Assembly: GCF_003046625.1 (NCBI RefSeq)
Contig: NZ_QAAD01000001.1
Location: 1 to 64,000 of the forward strand
DNA: 64,000 bases
Direction of reading: 5' to 3'
From: Mangrovibacterium marinum
GTDB lineage: Bacteria; Bacteroidota; Bacteroidia; Bacteroidales; Prolixibacteraceae
The notes beneath the pieces were generated by a model. That model saw only the letters and a program-made list of their open reading frames with translations, was not told the DNA's origin and ran no database searches. Made by a program: the position numbers and the translations under genes. Positions 55,311-64,000 of this stretch are shown piece by piece. Every line of letters begins with the position of its first letter. The first letter of the stretch is position 1.

Positions 55311-55949
55311 CTAATCATACTCGCCCAGGCACTCCAGCTTATCGGAGGCCGCCATACCATTGGGGTTGCAACCGGGTTCTCCCTCGGGAACCGGAATTCC
55401 CAGCCGGCCATAGTAATCCACCCAAGTTGGAAAAAACTCACCGGTTTGGGGATCTTTAAAGGTCATCGGCTTGAGCTTAAAAACAGCAGCATCCTGAAAT
55501 GCCTTATAAATAAACTCGGAGCAATAGTGACTCGAATCGGAAAGCTTGTAACTGAAATTATAGGGCAAGCCAAGCATGCTGCGGGCTTTGTCCAATGCCG
55601 GTTCTATGGCCGACAGCCAGGGCTCCTTTAACCGATAACAAACGGTTTGCAGAGAATCTCCGTCGGGCTCGAGAAAATCGTTCAGGCTCACACGGCAGCA
55701 CCCTCCCTCGATGTCGGCATGCAGTACCCACAGGCTGCCATCCTCGGCCTGTTCAACCAGCCCTACATGCGAGAAGTGCGTTTCAGCGTGGGTTTGAGTC
55801 ACTTTATCAATCGCTTCCGACAATTTACCGGAGCTGGCACCTTGAAATAATAAATCACCGGATTGCAAGCTCATCTTCTTTGTCGGATGGCTACACGAGA
55901 AGAGCGCTATACAGAGAACAACGCTCATGATATTCAAACTTACTTTCAT
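55311..55949 (-). CDS. YiiX-like NlpC/P60-superfamily lipoprotein
   Basis: 212 residues. Lipoprotein signal MKVSLNIMSVVLCIALFSC (Cys19). The permuted papain-like (YiiX/YebB) core shows LQSGDLLFQG, catalytic His61 in HFSHVGLVE and catalytic Cys143 in SHYCSEFIYKAF. Members cleave amide bonds, possibly in wall peptides or lipids; the substrate is unknown. It starts 2 bp after arfB, so both are in one transcript. Confidence 0.9.
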   Translation of the reverse strand: MKVSLNIMSVVLCIALFSCSHPTKKMSLQSGDLLFQGASSGKLSEAIDKVTQTHAETHFSHVGLVEQAEDGSLWVLHADIEGGCCRVSLNDFLEPDGDSLQTVCYRLKEPWLSAIEPALDKARSMLGLPYNFSYKLSDSSHYCSEFIYKAFQDAAVFKLKPMTFKDPQTGEFFPTWVDYYGRLGIPVPEGEPGCNPNGMAASDKLECLGEYD

Positions 55950-55951
55950 CT

Positions 55952-56368
55952 TTAAAATCTGATTTTTCCACGGCTTGATTTTCGTTCCGACTTTTGCTTT
56001 TTGCGCTGCAAGCGCTTCTCCACCGAAGCTCGGGTTGGTCGTGTCTTGCGGCGTTTGCGAACCGGCTTCAACACTTCGCGCAGCAGCTGATAAAAGCGCG
56101 TCACAACCAGCTCCTTATTTTTCAATTGCGAACGATCCTCCTGGCTGGTCAGAATCAGAATACCTTCCGATGTTATCCGGCCAGCAAGCTTGGTCAACAA
56201 AATGGTCTTCTGAACTTCGCTCAGTAAGATCGAATTCGCCACATCAAACCGTAATTCAACACGCGAATTGACCTTGTTGACGTTTTGCCCTCCAGGGCCA
56301 CTGCTTCGTGATGCCTGAAATACAAACTCCGGACTTAGATCCGGTATGCAAACGATTTTACTTTCCAT
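55952..56368 (-). CDS. arfB: Alternative ribosome-rescue factor B (peptidyl-tRNA hydrolase)
   Basis: 138 residues from ATG 56368. The GGQ motif (GPGGQ, residues 24-28) hydrolyses peptidyl-tRNA on stalled ribosomes; the basic tail RKRRKTRPTRASVEKRLQRKKQKSERKSS enters the empty mRNA channel. The frame opens upstream from a TTG, but that region holds the -7 box TATCTTTG (56376-56383), so the ATG at 56368 is the start and the mRNA would be nearly leaderless. First gene of arfB-yiiX. Confidence 0.94.
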   Translation of the reverse strand: MESKIVCIPDLSPEFVFQASRSSGPGGQNVNKVNSRVELRFDVANSILLSEVQKTILLTKLAGRITSEGILILTSQEDRSQLKNKELVVTRFYQLLREVLKPVRKRRKTRPTRASVEKRLQRKKQKSERKSSRGKIRF

Positions 56369-56375
56369 GAGTAGA

Positions 56376-56383
56376 CAAAGATA
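56376..56383 (-). promoter_or_regulatory. -7 box of arfB
   Basis: On the minus strand TATCTTTG fits TAnnTTTG and ends only 7 bp before the arfB ATG. Transcription would begin at or within about 3 nt of the start codon. No clear -33 TTTG is visible. Confidence 0.5.
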
Positions 56384-56573
56384 AGCCAATAAAGCAAGCT
56401 GAAGGGCATTTACAGGTTAAATTCAAGATGAATGGTCGTTTGAAAATCGTTGATATGCGCCCCTGCAGCCAGGTAATCGTTTACCTTTTTCTAACGGCTA
56501 TTCATCGATTTTTATCGGAGGAAGGGCAACAATTTTATAAATTCGGACAGCAAACAAAAAAAATTAAACAACA

Positions 56574-57341
56574 ATGCAATCACACGAAATTGACTACAAA
56601 ATCATTGGGCACGATGTTCAATTAGTTGAGGTTGAACTGGATCCGGGAGAAAAAGTAATTGCCGAGGCCGGTGCCATGATCTATATGGAAGATGGTATTA
56701 GCTTCGAAACCAAACTAGGCGATGGCTCCAATCCGCGGGCTGGCTTTTTCGACAAGCTTTTAAGCGCCGGATCTCGGCTGATTACCGGCGAGTCGCTGTT
56801 TCTGACACATTTTGCCAACCAGGGCTGGGGTAAAAAACACGTGGCATTTTCGGCTCCTTATCCGGGAACAATTATTCCGCTTGACCTGGCCCGCATGGGT
56901 GGCCGCATCATTGTTCAGAAAGATGCTTTCCTGTGTGCTGCCCTGGGCACCAAAATATCCATCACCTTTAACCGCCGCCTGGGAGCGGGATTTTTTGGTG
57001 GCGAGGGATTCATCATGCAACAGCTGGAGGGTGATGGCAAAGCCTTTATTCATGCCGGGGGAACGGTGATTGAACGACAGCTGAATAACGAAGTGCTGCG
57101 TGTTGATACCGGCTGCATTGTAGCTTATGAACCCCAAATTGATTTTAGCGTTGAACAAGCCGGCAACCTTCGTTCGATGGTCTTCGGTGGTGAAGGTATT
57201 TTCCTGGCCACCCTGCGGGGAACCGGCAAGGTGTGGCTGCAATCGATGCCTATCCGCAAACTGATCCGCGAGCTAAGTCCCCGGGGAGGCAACCAACGGA
57301 AAGAATCGGGCGGTTTGCTAAATCAGTTTCTACAAGACTAA
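56574..57341 (+). CDS. AIM24/TIGR00266 family protein
   Basis: 255 residues. A beta-rich protein of the AIM24 family ([92 protein letters not shown]). In yeast AIM24 affects mitochondrial inner-membrane organisation; the bacterial role is unknown. There is no signal peptide or membrane helix. The start is ATG 56574, placed after an AT-rich stretch. It converges with the SulP gene. Confidence 0.93.
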   Translation: MQSHEIDYKIIGHDVQLVEVELDPGEKVIAEAGAMIYMEDGISFETKLGDGSNPRAGFFDKLLSAGSRLITGESLFLTHFANQGWGKKHVAFSAPYPGTIIPLDLARMGGRIIVQKDAFLCAALGTKISITFNRRLGAGFFGGEGFIMQQLEGDGKAFIHAGGTVIERQLNNEVLRVDTGCIVAYEPQIDFSVEQAGNLRSMVFGGEGIFLATLRGTGKVWLQSMPIRKLIRELSPRGGNQRKESGGLLNQFLQD

Positions 57342-57354
57342 AACTTCAGGATAT

Positions 57355-57388
57355 AAAAAACCCGGCCCCTAAGGAGATTAGGGCCGGG
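57355..57388 (-). terminator. Terminator between the AIM24-family and sulP genes
   Basis: CCCGGCCCCTAA and TTAGGGCCGGG form an 11-bp stem with one bulged base (57361-57388). On the minus strand it runs into TTTTTT, so it serves the SulP gene; there is no T-run on the other side. Confidence 0.85.
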
Positions 57389-57409
57389 CTAAACCAAATA
57401 ATAAAAAAA

Positions 57410-59008
57410 CTAGGACACGGCATTTGGGCCGGTCAATTTTTTATAGTGGTCGATGGCCACAAAGTAGTTCGGGTCCTCGACAATATTCACATCACAAATC
57501 TTCTCGGCTTTACGGATCAAACGCGTACAGTCGCGGCTCAGATGGCGAAGGTGAATGTTTTTTCCTTCTTTTTGGTAGCGCTCCGCCACTTTATTAATGG
57601 CCTCAATGGCCGACTGATCCATAATGCGCGATTCTTTAAAATCGATAATTACCTCTTCCGGATCATCCTGCACATTAAACTTCTGATTGAAAGCCGTTGT
57701 TGAAGCAAAAAACAGAGGCCCCACAACTTTATAGTGCTTAATGCCATGCTCGTCAACCGACTCGTTGGCACGAATACGCACGGCATTTTCCCAGGCAAAA
57801 ACCAAAGCCGAAACAACCACCCCGGCAAATACAGCAATGGCCAGGTCGAAGATGACCGTGAGCACCGTTACAAGAATGATGACAATCAGGTCGGCCAACG
57901 GAATTTTGTCCATCAGCCGGAAAGTGTTCCAGGCAAAGGTCCCGATCACCACCATAAACATCACCCCCACCAGAGCTGCTATGGGGATCATTTCAATATA
58001 AGTTGACGCAAACAAGATGAAGGCCAGCAAACAAACGGCTGCCACAATTCCCGACAAGCGGTTACGGCCACCCGATTTAATATTGATGATACTCTGTCCG
58101 ATCATGGCACAACCACCCATCCCGCCAAACAGGCCGTTCACAAAGTTGGCAGCACCTTGCGCAGCACATTCGCGGTTACCGCTACCACGGGTTTCGGTCA
58201 GCTCGTCAACCAGATTTAAAGTCATCAGCGACTCAATCAGGCCTACCGACGCCAGAATAACCGCATAAGGGAAAATAAATTTCAGCGTGTCGAAAGTCAT
58301 CGGAATGACCGGAATATTAAACGTTGGCAAGCCGGCTTTAATGCCCGTTCCGCCACCAGCCTGGATGAATGACTTCACCGTTTGGGTATCAATTCCTCCG
58401 AAGATAACAATTGCCGAGACGACCAGAATACCGACTAAGGCTGCCGGAATGGCTTTACTCACCTTGGGCAGCAAGTACATAATCAGCATGGTTAATGCCA
58501 CCAGCCCAAGCATGGTCCACATCTGGGAACCAGCCATCCATTCGCCACCAATTTTAAACATATTCAGCTGCGACAGAAAAATGACAATCGCCAGGCCATT
58601 CACAAAGCCCATCATCACCGATGCAGGCACCATGCGGATGAATTTCCCCAGACGCAGGAAGCCGGCAGTCATCTGCAACACACCAACCAGCAGCAAGGTG
58701 GCAAACAGGTATTGCAAACCCATATTGTCGCCGGGCGCTCCCATTTCATTTCCTTTGGCAATTAACGAGACCATCACCACGGCCGTTGCTCCGGTGGCTC
58801 CGGAGATCATTCCGGGGCGTCCGCCCAGCACGGCAGTCACCAGCCCCATCATAAAGGCGCCGTACAGACCAATAATTGGCGATACCCCGGCCACAAAAGC
58901 AAAGGCTACCGCTTCGGGCACCAAGGCCAAGGCAACGGTCAAGCCGGAAAGCACATCATCTTTAATACTTCCCTGGTTTTTATCGATAAAATTGAACTTA
59001 TACTTCAT
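57410..59008 (-). CDS. SulP family inorganic anion transporter with STAS domain
   Basis: 532 residues. About 12-14 helices form the SLC26/SulP transport core (DVLSGLTVALALVPEAVAFAFVAGVSPIIGLYGAF, GRPGMISGATGATAVV, GGMGGCAMIGQSIINI). A cytosolic STAS domain follows at about residues 430-525 (EEVIIDFKESRIMDQSAIEAINKVAERY). It may carry sulfate, bicarbonate or another anion; sequence does not decide. No sulfate-assimilation or carbonic-anhydrase gene is nearby. Confidence 0.95.
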   Translation of the reverse strand: MKYKFNFIDKNQGSIKDDVLSGLTVALALVPEAVAFAFVAGVSPIIGLYGAFMMGLVTAVLGGRPGMISGATGATAVVMVSLIAKGNEMGAPGDNMGLQYLFATLLLVGVLQMTAGFLRLGKFIRMVPASVMMGFVNGLAIVIFLSQLNMFKIGGEWMAGSQMWTMLGLVALTMLIMYLLPKVSKAIPAALVGILVVSAIVIFGGIDTQTVKSFIQAGGGTGIKAGLPTFNIPVIPMTFDTLKFIFPYAVILASVGLIESLMTLNLVDELTETRGSGNRECAAQGAANFVNGLFGGMGGCAMIGQSIINIKSGGRNRLSGIVAAVCLLAFILFASTYIEMIPIAALVGVMFMVVIGTFAWNTFRLMDKIPLADLIVIILVTVLTVIFDLAIAVFAGVVVSALVFAWENAVRIRANESVDEHGIKHYKVVGPLFFASTTAFNQKFNVQDDPEEVIIDFKESRIMDQSAIEAINKVAERYQKEGKNIHLRHLSRDCTRLIRKAEKICDVNIVEDPNYFVAIDHYKKLTGPNAVS

Positions 59009-59420
59009 CTGCTAATTTTTTCAAGAGGCTGATTGGATTGAGCGCAAAAATAGACTTTAAAGCCCAAAATATGCCTTACAGCATATTTTCGATCGTGATG
59101 TTAATAAAGGCTTAATGTGACAATGAGCTGTAAGTTCCCGTCAACCAAGGAAAAACCAGCTGAAGATCAGCCGGCATAAACGATGCTTGGGTTTGTAGCA
59201 AACTCCGGGTTACTAATCAAGGCGCTCGAGGCCGGTTCATATCACCTGCTTAAAACAAGGCTTCGCGTCAATTGGCATTCAGAAAAACCTTCATGATTCC
59301 GGGGAATCACCAACAGAGATGAAAGTGTAGTCGTTTTCGACTATGCTGTTGTCGTTGTTTTCATAAGTTGTCGGGTTGTCATCCAAAACGCCATCAACCA
59401 GCAAAAAGGTCTTCTAATCA

Positions 59421-59820
59421 ATGAGGAAAAGTCGGGAGTTAGTTGGCCTATTTTTATCGAGACCGAGATCAAACGAAAAGCTTAGTGAAACCGGGAAGCT
59501 CCGTCGTGAGACGGAGATCAGCCGGTTGAACTTAGCTTTTCGGCAGATGGCGGTTGAAGATAAAAATCAGCCATGACCTTTTTGTTTCGTTTTTGTGTCA
59601 CTACAAAAATGAAAACCCGTCCGGTAGGACAAGGTTCCTATTTGATCAAAAGTAGAAATAGAAAAAGCAGTCGGGTTTGGAACAACGCCCATTAACACAA
59701 GTTTGCGACAAAGTGAGCCGTAGCTCCAGCTTCAAGCTGAATCGACATTCAATGCTTCCCCGATGCGGTTTGGAAACCCTGCCTACCGCAGGCAGGCGCA
59801 TCACCCGAAGGAGACTTTCA
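59421..59820. repeat. Palindromic small-ORF element, copy B
   Basis: Same layout as copy A. Plus ORF 59421-59576 (51 codons, MRKSRELVGLFLSRPRSNEK...). Nested palindrome 59476-59540 with apical hairpin CTCCGTC-GTGA-GACGGAG (59499-59516). Minus ORF 59574-59518 (18 codons, MADFYLQPPSAEKLSSTG). GTCC-GGTA-GGAC stem, then -7-like TACTTTTG on the minus strand (59647-59654). In the right-hand part a 19-bp palindrome, CCTGCCTACCGCAGGCAGG (59778-59796), interrupts sequence that is continuous at 26291-26310. It ends in GACTTTCA (59813-59820). Confidence 0.78.
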
Positions 59821-59821
59821 T

Positions 59822-59854
59822 AAAAAAAGGCCTGACCTTGAGAGATCAGACCTT
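59822..59854 (-). terminator. Terminator of der
   Basis: On the minus strand AAGGTCTGA pairs with TCAGGCCTT (one G-T pair) with an inner stem, then seven T, then ATGAAAGTC. It lies 20 bp after the stop codon. Confidence 0.8.
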
Positions 59855-59873
59855 GAACATATCGTGATTGGGT

Positions 59874-61187
59874 TTACTTCTTCCGGAAGAAAATCTGAAT
59901 GGGCACACCGGTAAAATTAAATTGATCGCGGATCTGGTTTTCAATATAACGACGATACGGATCTTTAATATACTGAGGCAGGTTGGCAAACAAGGCAAAC
60001 GAAGGCGTTGGACTTGGCAACTGCGTTACGTATTTAATTTTAATGTATTTCCCTTTGATGGATGGTGGCGGGTATTTTTCGATGGCCGCCAACAGCACCT
60101 CATTCAAGGTAGAGGTTTTTACCTTTTGAGACTTATTCTGATAAACCTCAACGGCTGTTTCCAGGGCTTTAAAAATACGTTGCTTGGTCATGGCCGACAT
60201 GAAGATGATAGGCACATCGGTGAAGGGAGCAATACGCTCGTGAATCATTTCCGTGAATTTATTCACCGACGAGTTATCCTTCTCCATCAGGTCCCATTTA
60301 TTGACCAGCAGCACCACTCCTTTTTTATTTCGAATGGCCAGGTTGAAAATATTCACATCCTGGGCTTCCATGCCGCGGGTTGCATCAATCATCACCAGGC
60401 ATACATCGGCTTCTTCGATGGCGCGCACAGAGCGAAGCACCGAGTAAAACTCAACATCTTCCTTCACCCTGGCTTTTTTGCGCAAACCGGCTGTATCAAC
60501 CAGGTAAAAGTCGTGCCCGTATTTGTTATAGCGCGTGTTGATGGCATCGCGGGTTGTTCCGGCAATATCGGTCACAATGTTCCGATCCTCACCGGTCAGC
60601 GCATTGATGAAAGATGATTTTCCAACGTTGGGGCGACCAACAACGGCAAAGCGCGGAATACCTTCTTCAATTACCTCTTCTTTTTCCTTTTTCGGGAAAG
60701 CAGCAACAACGTCATCCAGCAAGTCGCCGGTTCCGCTACCATTCATCCCCGAAATAGGGTATAGCTTTTCGCCCAGTCCCAGTGCGTAAAACTCGTGTAT
60801 TTCCATGTGACGCTGCACATTGTCGACTTTATTCACCACCAGGAAAACAGGCTTATCAACCCGTCGCAGAATATTGCCCACCGCGATATCGAGGTCGGTA
60901 ATACCGCTTTCAACATCAACCGCAAAGATGATCACATCGGCCTCGTCCATGGCCAATCGCACCTGCTTGCGGATTTCGTCTTCAAAAACGTCGTCCGAGT
61001 TCACCACATAACCTCCGGTGTCGATCACCGAAAATTCGACGCCATTCCACAGTGACTTTCCGTAGTTCCGGTCGCGCGTTACTCCGGCAGTCTCGTTAAC
61101 GATGGCCTGACGGGATTCAACCAAACGGTTGAAAAAGGTTGACTTACCAACATTGGGTCTACCTACTATTGCTACAATATTGCTCAT
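59874..61187 (-). CDS. der: Ribosome-assembly GTPase Der (EngA)
   Basis: 437 residues with two tandem G domains: [14 protein letters not shown]...DTGGY...NKVD (about 8-160) and [14 protein letters not shown]...DTAGLRKK...NKWD (about 178-345). A C-terminal KH-like domain follows (ending [15 protein letters not shown]). It acts in maturation of the 50S subunit. The era gene lies 107 bp upstream on the same strand, so two assembly GTPases are neighbours. Confidence 0.98.
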   Translation of the reverse strand: MSNIVAIVGRPNVGKSTFFNRLVESRQAIVNETAGVTRDRNYGKSLWNGVEFSVIDTGGYVVNSDDVFEDEIRKQVRLAMDEADVIIFAVDVESGITDLDIAVGNILRRVDKPVFLVVNKVDNVQRHMEIHEFYALGLGEKLYPISGMNGSGTGDLLDDVVAAFPKKEKEEVIEEGIPRFAVVGRPNVGKSSFINALTGEDRNIVTDIAGTTRDAINTRYNKYGHDFYLVDTAGLRKKARVKEDVEFYSVLRSVRAIEEADVCLVMIDATRGMEAQDVNIFNLAIRNKKGVVLLVNKWDLMEKDNSSVNKFTEMIHERIAPFTDVPIIFMSAMTKQRIFKALETAVEVYQNKSQKVKTSTLNEVLLAAIEKYPPPSIKGKYIKIKYVTQLPSPTPSFALFANLPQYIKDPYRRYIENQIRDQFNFTGVPIQIFFRKK

Positions 61188-61294
61188 TGCTTTCTTTGTT
61201 ATATGTTCCGGGTTTTCACCCTCCTCTTTTTTTAGTCGTGCGTCATGAGTGCCAAGTCTTGACTTTCTGCTGGCGACTCATGGCTCAAATTGCG

Positions 61295-62179
61295 TTACTG
61301 AAAATCGTATCCAAAGCGGCCCAGCTGACCATCTTTATCGCGCCAGTCTTTGCTCACTTTTACGTACAACTCCATAAATATTTTCTTCTGAAAAAACTCT
61401 TCCAGATCCATGCGTGCCTGGCTGGCCACTTTCTTCAGTGCCTTGCCCTGGTGCCCGATAATGATCCCTTTTTGGCTGTCGCGTGCCACGTGAATCACGC
61501 TACGCAGGTTGATAATCTTATCTTGTTCTTTAAATTCTTCCACTTCCACCTCAACCGAGTAGGGAACTTCCTTTTGGTAGTTCAGCAAAATCTTCTCGCG
61601 AATAATTTCGGTGACAAAGAAACGCTCATTGCGGTCGGTCAGCTCGTCTTTCGGGAAATACGGTGGTCCGTCGGGCAGCAGTTCCAAAATCCGGTCGAAA
61701 ATGGGTGCAATGTTAAATTTTTCGGTTGCCGAGATCACATAGATATCCGCTGCCGGCAACAAATCGCGCCAATAGTTATGCAGCTCCATCACCTTCTCCT
61801 GTGTCGACAGGTCGATCTTATTAATCAAGACAATAACCGGCGCATTCGACTTGCGGATTTTCTCCAGGTACTCCTCATTTTTATCGGCTTTTTCCACCAC
61901 ATCGGTGACATACAGAATCACATCGGCATCAATCAGAGCGGTATTCACAAAGCCCATCATCGATTCCTGCAACTTGTAATTGGGCTTCAGAATCCCGGGG
62001 GTATCCGAGTAAACAATCTGGAAATCTTCACCATTGACAATCCCTTTAATCCGGTGGCGGGTTGTTTGCATCTTTTTGGTAATGATCGACAAACGCTCGC
62101 CCACCAAAGCGTTCATGATCGTTGATTTCCCGACATTGGGGTTTCCGATAATATTGACAAAACCTGATTTATGCGCCAT
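61295..62179 (-). CDS. era: GTPase Era
   Basis: 294 residues. One G domain (GNPNVGKSTIMNALVGERLSI, DTPGI, NKID) and a C-terminal KH domain (RSVIHVARDSQKGIIIGHQGKALKKVASQARMDLEEFFQKKIFMELYVKVSKDWRD) that binds the 3' end of 16S rRNA during 30S assembly. Upstream of der on the same strand, 107 bp apart. Confidence 0.98.
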   Translation of the reverse strand: MAHKSGFVNIIGNPNVGKSTIMNALVGERLSIITKKMQTTRHRIKGIVNGEDFQIVYSDTPGILKPNYKLQESMMGFVNTALIDADVILYVTDVVEKADKNEEYLEKIRKSNAPVIVLINKIDLSTQEKVMELHNYWRDLLPAADIYVISATEKFNIAPIFDRILELLPDGPPYFPKDELTDRNERFFVTEIIREKILLNYQKEVPYSVEVEVEEFKEQDKIINLRSVIHVARDSQKGIIIGHQGKALKKVASQARMDLEEFFQKKIFMELYVKVSKDWRDKDGQLGRFGYDFQ

Positions 62180-62350
62180 TTATTTAAAAATGAATGATTT
62201 AAAAACGCCGCAAAGATAATCAATAAATTGAATTGCAACAGCGCGGAATCAAACATCGCTGATTTTGCGAAATTACTGCAACCGGAAAAAGCAGCAGGAG
62301 TCCGCAGGAATAGCCAACAGCGATGAAAAGCAAGAGTTTTCGGATAGCCG

Positions 62351-62458
62351 GTTGGCCTGGTTATCCGGTTGTCGTGGTTGTCAGAAGTTGTCGCTCCACC
62401 TCTCATCAAAACAAGTTATTGGCATTCCACCTTAGTGTCTTTGCGTGGTAGACTTTCA
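62351..62458. repeat. GTTGTC-cluster plus GACTTTCA cassette, copy 3
   Basis: GTTGTC hexamers, TCTCATCAAAACAAGTTATTGG, CTTAGTGTCTTTGCGTGGTA and GACTTTCA (62451-62458), then CGAAAAA and an R2 module. No terminator hairpin follows in this case. Confidence 0.75.
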
Positions 62459-62624
62459 CGAAAAACATTCATGATTCCCGGGAATCACCAACAGGAATGA
62501 AAGTTTAGGATTCTTTCAACTATACTGTTGTCGTTGTTTTCAAAAGTTGTCGGGTTGTCGTGTTTTCAAAAAGTTATCAAGTTGTTGTCCAAAACAGCAT
62601 CACCGAGCAAGGAGGTGGTTTGAT

Positions 62625-62930
62625 TAATGAGGAAGAGTTGGAACCGAGTGGCCTATTTTTATCAAGACCGGAATCAAACGAAAAGCTTAGAGAAACCGGG
62701 AAGCTCCGTCGCGAGACGGAGATCACCCGGCTGAACTTAGCTTTTCGGCAGATGGAGGTTGCAGATAAAAATCAGCCATGAAAAGCACGTTTAAGTGAAT
62801 GCAAAACAAGCTTGCTTGATTTTTGCTGAGCGTAGTGCTTTCTGCAATTTTTTGTTTCGTTTTTGTGTCACTACAAAAATGAAAACCCGTCCGGTAGGAC
62901 AAAGTTCCTTTTTTGATCAAAAGTCGAAAT
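62625..62930. repeat. Palindromic small-ORF element, copy C
   Basis: Nested palindrome 62681-62745 with apical hairpin CTCCGTC-GCGA-GACGGAG (62704-62721). The minus 18-codon ORF (62779-62723) reads MADFYLQPPSAEKLSSAG. On the plus strand the ORF is in frame from SGLFLSRPESNEK onwards, but a one-base shift separates it from the ATGAGGAAG start seen in copies A and B. About 70 bp of other sequence separate the 18-codon ORF from the TTTTTGTTTCGTTTTTGTG segment that directly follows it in A and B. The promoter-like box is changed to GACTTTTG. Confidence 0.72.
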
Positions 62931-62960
62931 GGAAATGGTTCGGTTCTGAAATGACTTTCT

Positions 62961-63059
62961 GATAGCCTGTTGTCAGAAGTTGTCGGGTTGTCGCTCCACC
63001 TCTCATCAAAACCAAGTATTGGCTTTGCAACTTAGCGCCTCTGGGTGGTAAGACTTTCA
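62961..63059. repeat. GTTGTC-cluster plus GACTTTCA cassette, copy 4
   Basis: GTTGTC hexamers, TCTCATCAAAACCAAGTATTGG, CTTAGCGCCTCTGGGTGGTAA and GACTTTCA (63052-63059), directly abutting the T-tract of the terminator at 63061-63098. Confidence 0.75.
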
Positions 63060-63060
63060 G

Positions 63061-63098
63061 AAAAAATAAAGCGGCGACCCCACCTCTGGAATCGCCGC
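63061..63098 (-). terminator. Terminator of the surface lipoprotein gene
   Basis: On the minus strand GCGGCGA (rc of 63092-63098) pairs with TCGCCGC (rc of 63071-63077), followed by TTTATTTTTT and then CTGAAAGTC. Confidence 0.85.
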
Positions 63099-63156
63099 CT
63101 GCTTTTAACCCTTTTGTTGTTCTATCGTTCCTACGAACAGAATGAGTTCATGATCC

Positions 63157-63870
63157 TTACTCAGCAGGAGTTGTCTGTCCCCAAACAATGTGATCCTCAG
63201 CTATTGAAATTGCTTGGTAGTAACTTGCGCTGCCACTTAGCAAGCCCGTGATCTCCAAGGTATAGGTTGTTCCCTCGGCCGGCGCTTCAGCCCACGAACC
63301 TTGTTGGGTTGAAATGGTATAGTCGGTTTTATTTCCAACTAAATAACCGGCGTTAGTTGTTGAGCTAAAAATGATCTCGCCTTCCGGGTTCCGCAACGAC
63401 ACCACAATGGCGTCCGCATCTTCCACTTCCTCCCAACTCAGCTCTACTTCATCATCCGAAACAACCACGCTCGTGATGATGGCAGGATCCAACACTTCGT
63501 CGCTCAAAGCATCAACCGAAGTCGTTGATAAGCCCGAAGCAAACGTATAGTTAAACGTATAACTACCCTCGGCAGGCAGGCTGGTGGTGTACACTTCATT
63601 ATTGGAGAAGTAACCCGACTCGCTGCTTAAGGTATAAGTCGCCCCTCCCGGACCGCTTACCGTTACAGAGGTAGGTACCTCATATTGACCAACAGCCTCC
63701 AGATGCAATGCGTAAACCACAGTCGCATCTTCTCCTTCGGTGGCCGGTGCCTCCAGTTTCGAAATCACATAAGCTTCTCCCACTCCGTACGGAGTCGGGT
63801 CGTCGTCGTTACAAGCTGTCAAACCGGCAAACATGGCCAGGATCAATCCTTTTGCAAAAATTTTCTTCAT
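63157..63870 (-). CDS. Surface or periplasmic lipoprotein with Fn3-like domains
   Basis: 237 residues from ATG 63870; the frame stays open upstream, but MKKIFAKGLILAMFAGLTAC is a clear lipoprotein signal with Cys20. The acidic CNDDDPTPYG after it fits a Bacteroidetes surface-export signal (acidic residues next to the lipidated Cys). Two beta-sandwich units follow (about 40-130: YVISKLEAPATEGEDATVVYALHLEAV; about 135-230: ITSVVVSDDEVELSWEEVEDADAIVVSLRNPEG), the second with the WxxVxDADxYxVxL look of fibronectin III. No binding partner can be named, and it is not next to a SusCD pair. Confidence 0.85.
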   Translation of the reverse strand: MKKIFAKGLILAMFAGLTACNDDDPTPYGVGEAYVISKLEAPATEGEDATVVYALHLEAVGQYEVPTSVTVSGPGGATYTLSSESGYFSNNEVYTTSLPAEGSYTFNYTFASGLSTTSVDALSDEVLDPAIITSVVVSDDEVELSWEEVEDADAIVVSLRNPEGEIIFSSTTNAGYLVGNKTDYTISTQQGSWAEAPAEGTTYTLEITGLLSGSASYYQAISIAEDHIVWGQTTPAE

Positions 63871-64000
63871 AGCTTTTTTATCGTTTTTAAGTTGAATGTT
63901 ATGACCGATAGATGGTCGTATTGCGAAAAGGTTGCGAGCGGCTTTCATTATTTTTACAGAAGAAGAAAAATATCCGACTAAACGAAGGCCGCCCCATTCA
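63871..64000. other. Right-edge upstream region
   Basis: 130 bp upstream of the lipoprotein gene; it should hold its promoter. I see no exact TAnnTTTG box on the minus strand, and no ORF of a neighbouring gene. Confidence 0.3.

Larger units (their letters stand above)
59009..59873. other. 865-bp repeat-filled gap
   Basis: Between the SulP start and the der terminator. Contains R2 (about 59287-59325), a GTTGTC cluster (about 59347-59382), palindromic element copy B with its right-hand module (59421-59820) and the der terminator. The first 250 bp hold the SulP promoter region, in which I see no clear box. No believable large gene. Confidence 0.55.
62180..63156. other. 977-bp repeat-filled gap
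   Basis: Between the era start and the terminator of the surface lipoprotein gene. Left to right: a degenerate R2 (about 62290-62325), the GTTGTC-GACTTTCA cassette (62351-62458), R2 with the palindrome GATTCCCGGGAATC (about 62467-62503), a GTTGTC cluster (62525-62590), palindromic element copy C (62625-62930), a second cassette (62961-63059) and the terminator. No believable large gene. Confidence 0.55.

Noticed and set aside
61139-62125. 328-codon frame antisense to era
   Set aside because: Shadow of a universally conserved gene; composition rich in His/Gln/Phe/Leu as expected for an antisense frame.

Overview
The window looks like chromosomal DNA of a Bacteroidota bacterium, most likely class Bacteroidia and probably the marine/sediment Marinilabiliales-Prolixibacteraceae side, although the genus cannot be fixed from sequence alone. 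The evidence is a type III glutamine synthetase, a PorE-like TPR/beta-propeller/OmpA lipoprotein, a DUF4783-rlmH neighbourhood, several lipoproteins, weak Shine-Dalgarno sequences, and -7 promoter boxes of the Bacteroidetes type (TAnnTTTG; TTTG-N19-TAnnTTTG before rplU). I see no prophage, intact IS element, CRISPR array or rRNA operon. The genes are mostly housekeeping.

Layout: 1-1.6 kb holds the end of an unknown gene, two identical tRNA-Asn genes and a hypothetical gene. 1.8-7.2 kb: an RND/MMPL exporter, a polyprenyl diphosphate synthase, then atpD-atpC alone. 7.4-14.3 kb: a PatB/MalY aminotransferase, two tandem secreted paralogues, ilvA and a PorE-like lipoprotein. 14.3-16.2 kb is non-coding and packed with repeats, including a 20-21 bp minisatellite. 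16.2-25 kb holds glutamine synthetases of three different classes (III, I-like, II); between the last two lies a compact uncharacterised cluster (GS-like ligase, APH-type kinase, HAD protein, convergent aminotransferase). 25-34.7 kb: FKBP, serS, rpmA-rplU, a bifunctional nuclease-family protein, a CNT nucleoside transporter, an orphan sugar-binding lipoprotein, thyA, folA, ppa. 34.8-44.4 kb: the pbpC/alpha-2-macroglobulin pair and a YifB/ComM ATPase. 44.7-51.6 kb: a K+ channel, a small membrane protein with mutL, two tandem rhomboids, YihY-DUF4783, rlmH. 51.6-64 kb: a 1220-residue sensor kinase, arfB-yiiX, an AIM24-family protein, a SulP transporter, der, era and a surface lipoprotein.

The most unusual signal is between the genes. 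A mosaic of dispersed modules recurs in nearly every intergenic gap over about 300 bp. One module, in three near-full copies (15763-15918, 59421-59576, 62625-62781), is a nested palindrome whose apical stem shows a compensatory base-pair change. It carries short ORFs on both strands and, in two copies, a TACTTTTG promoter-like box pointing into it. Many intrinsic terminators abut the same octamer: hairpin, T-tract, then TGAAAGTC (GACTTTCA on the other strand). The gaps also contain clusters of GTTGTC/GACAAC hexamers spaced about 8-10 bp. These elements, rather than the protein genes, are the best candidates for something undescribed.
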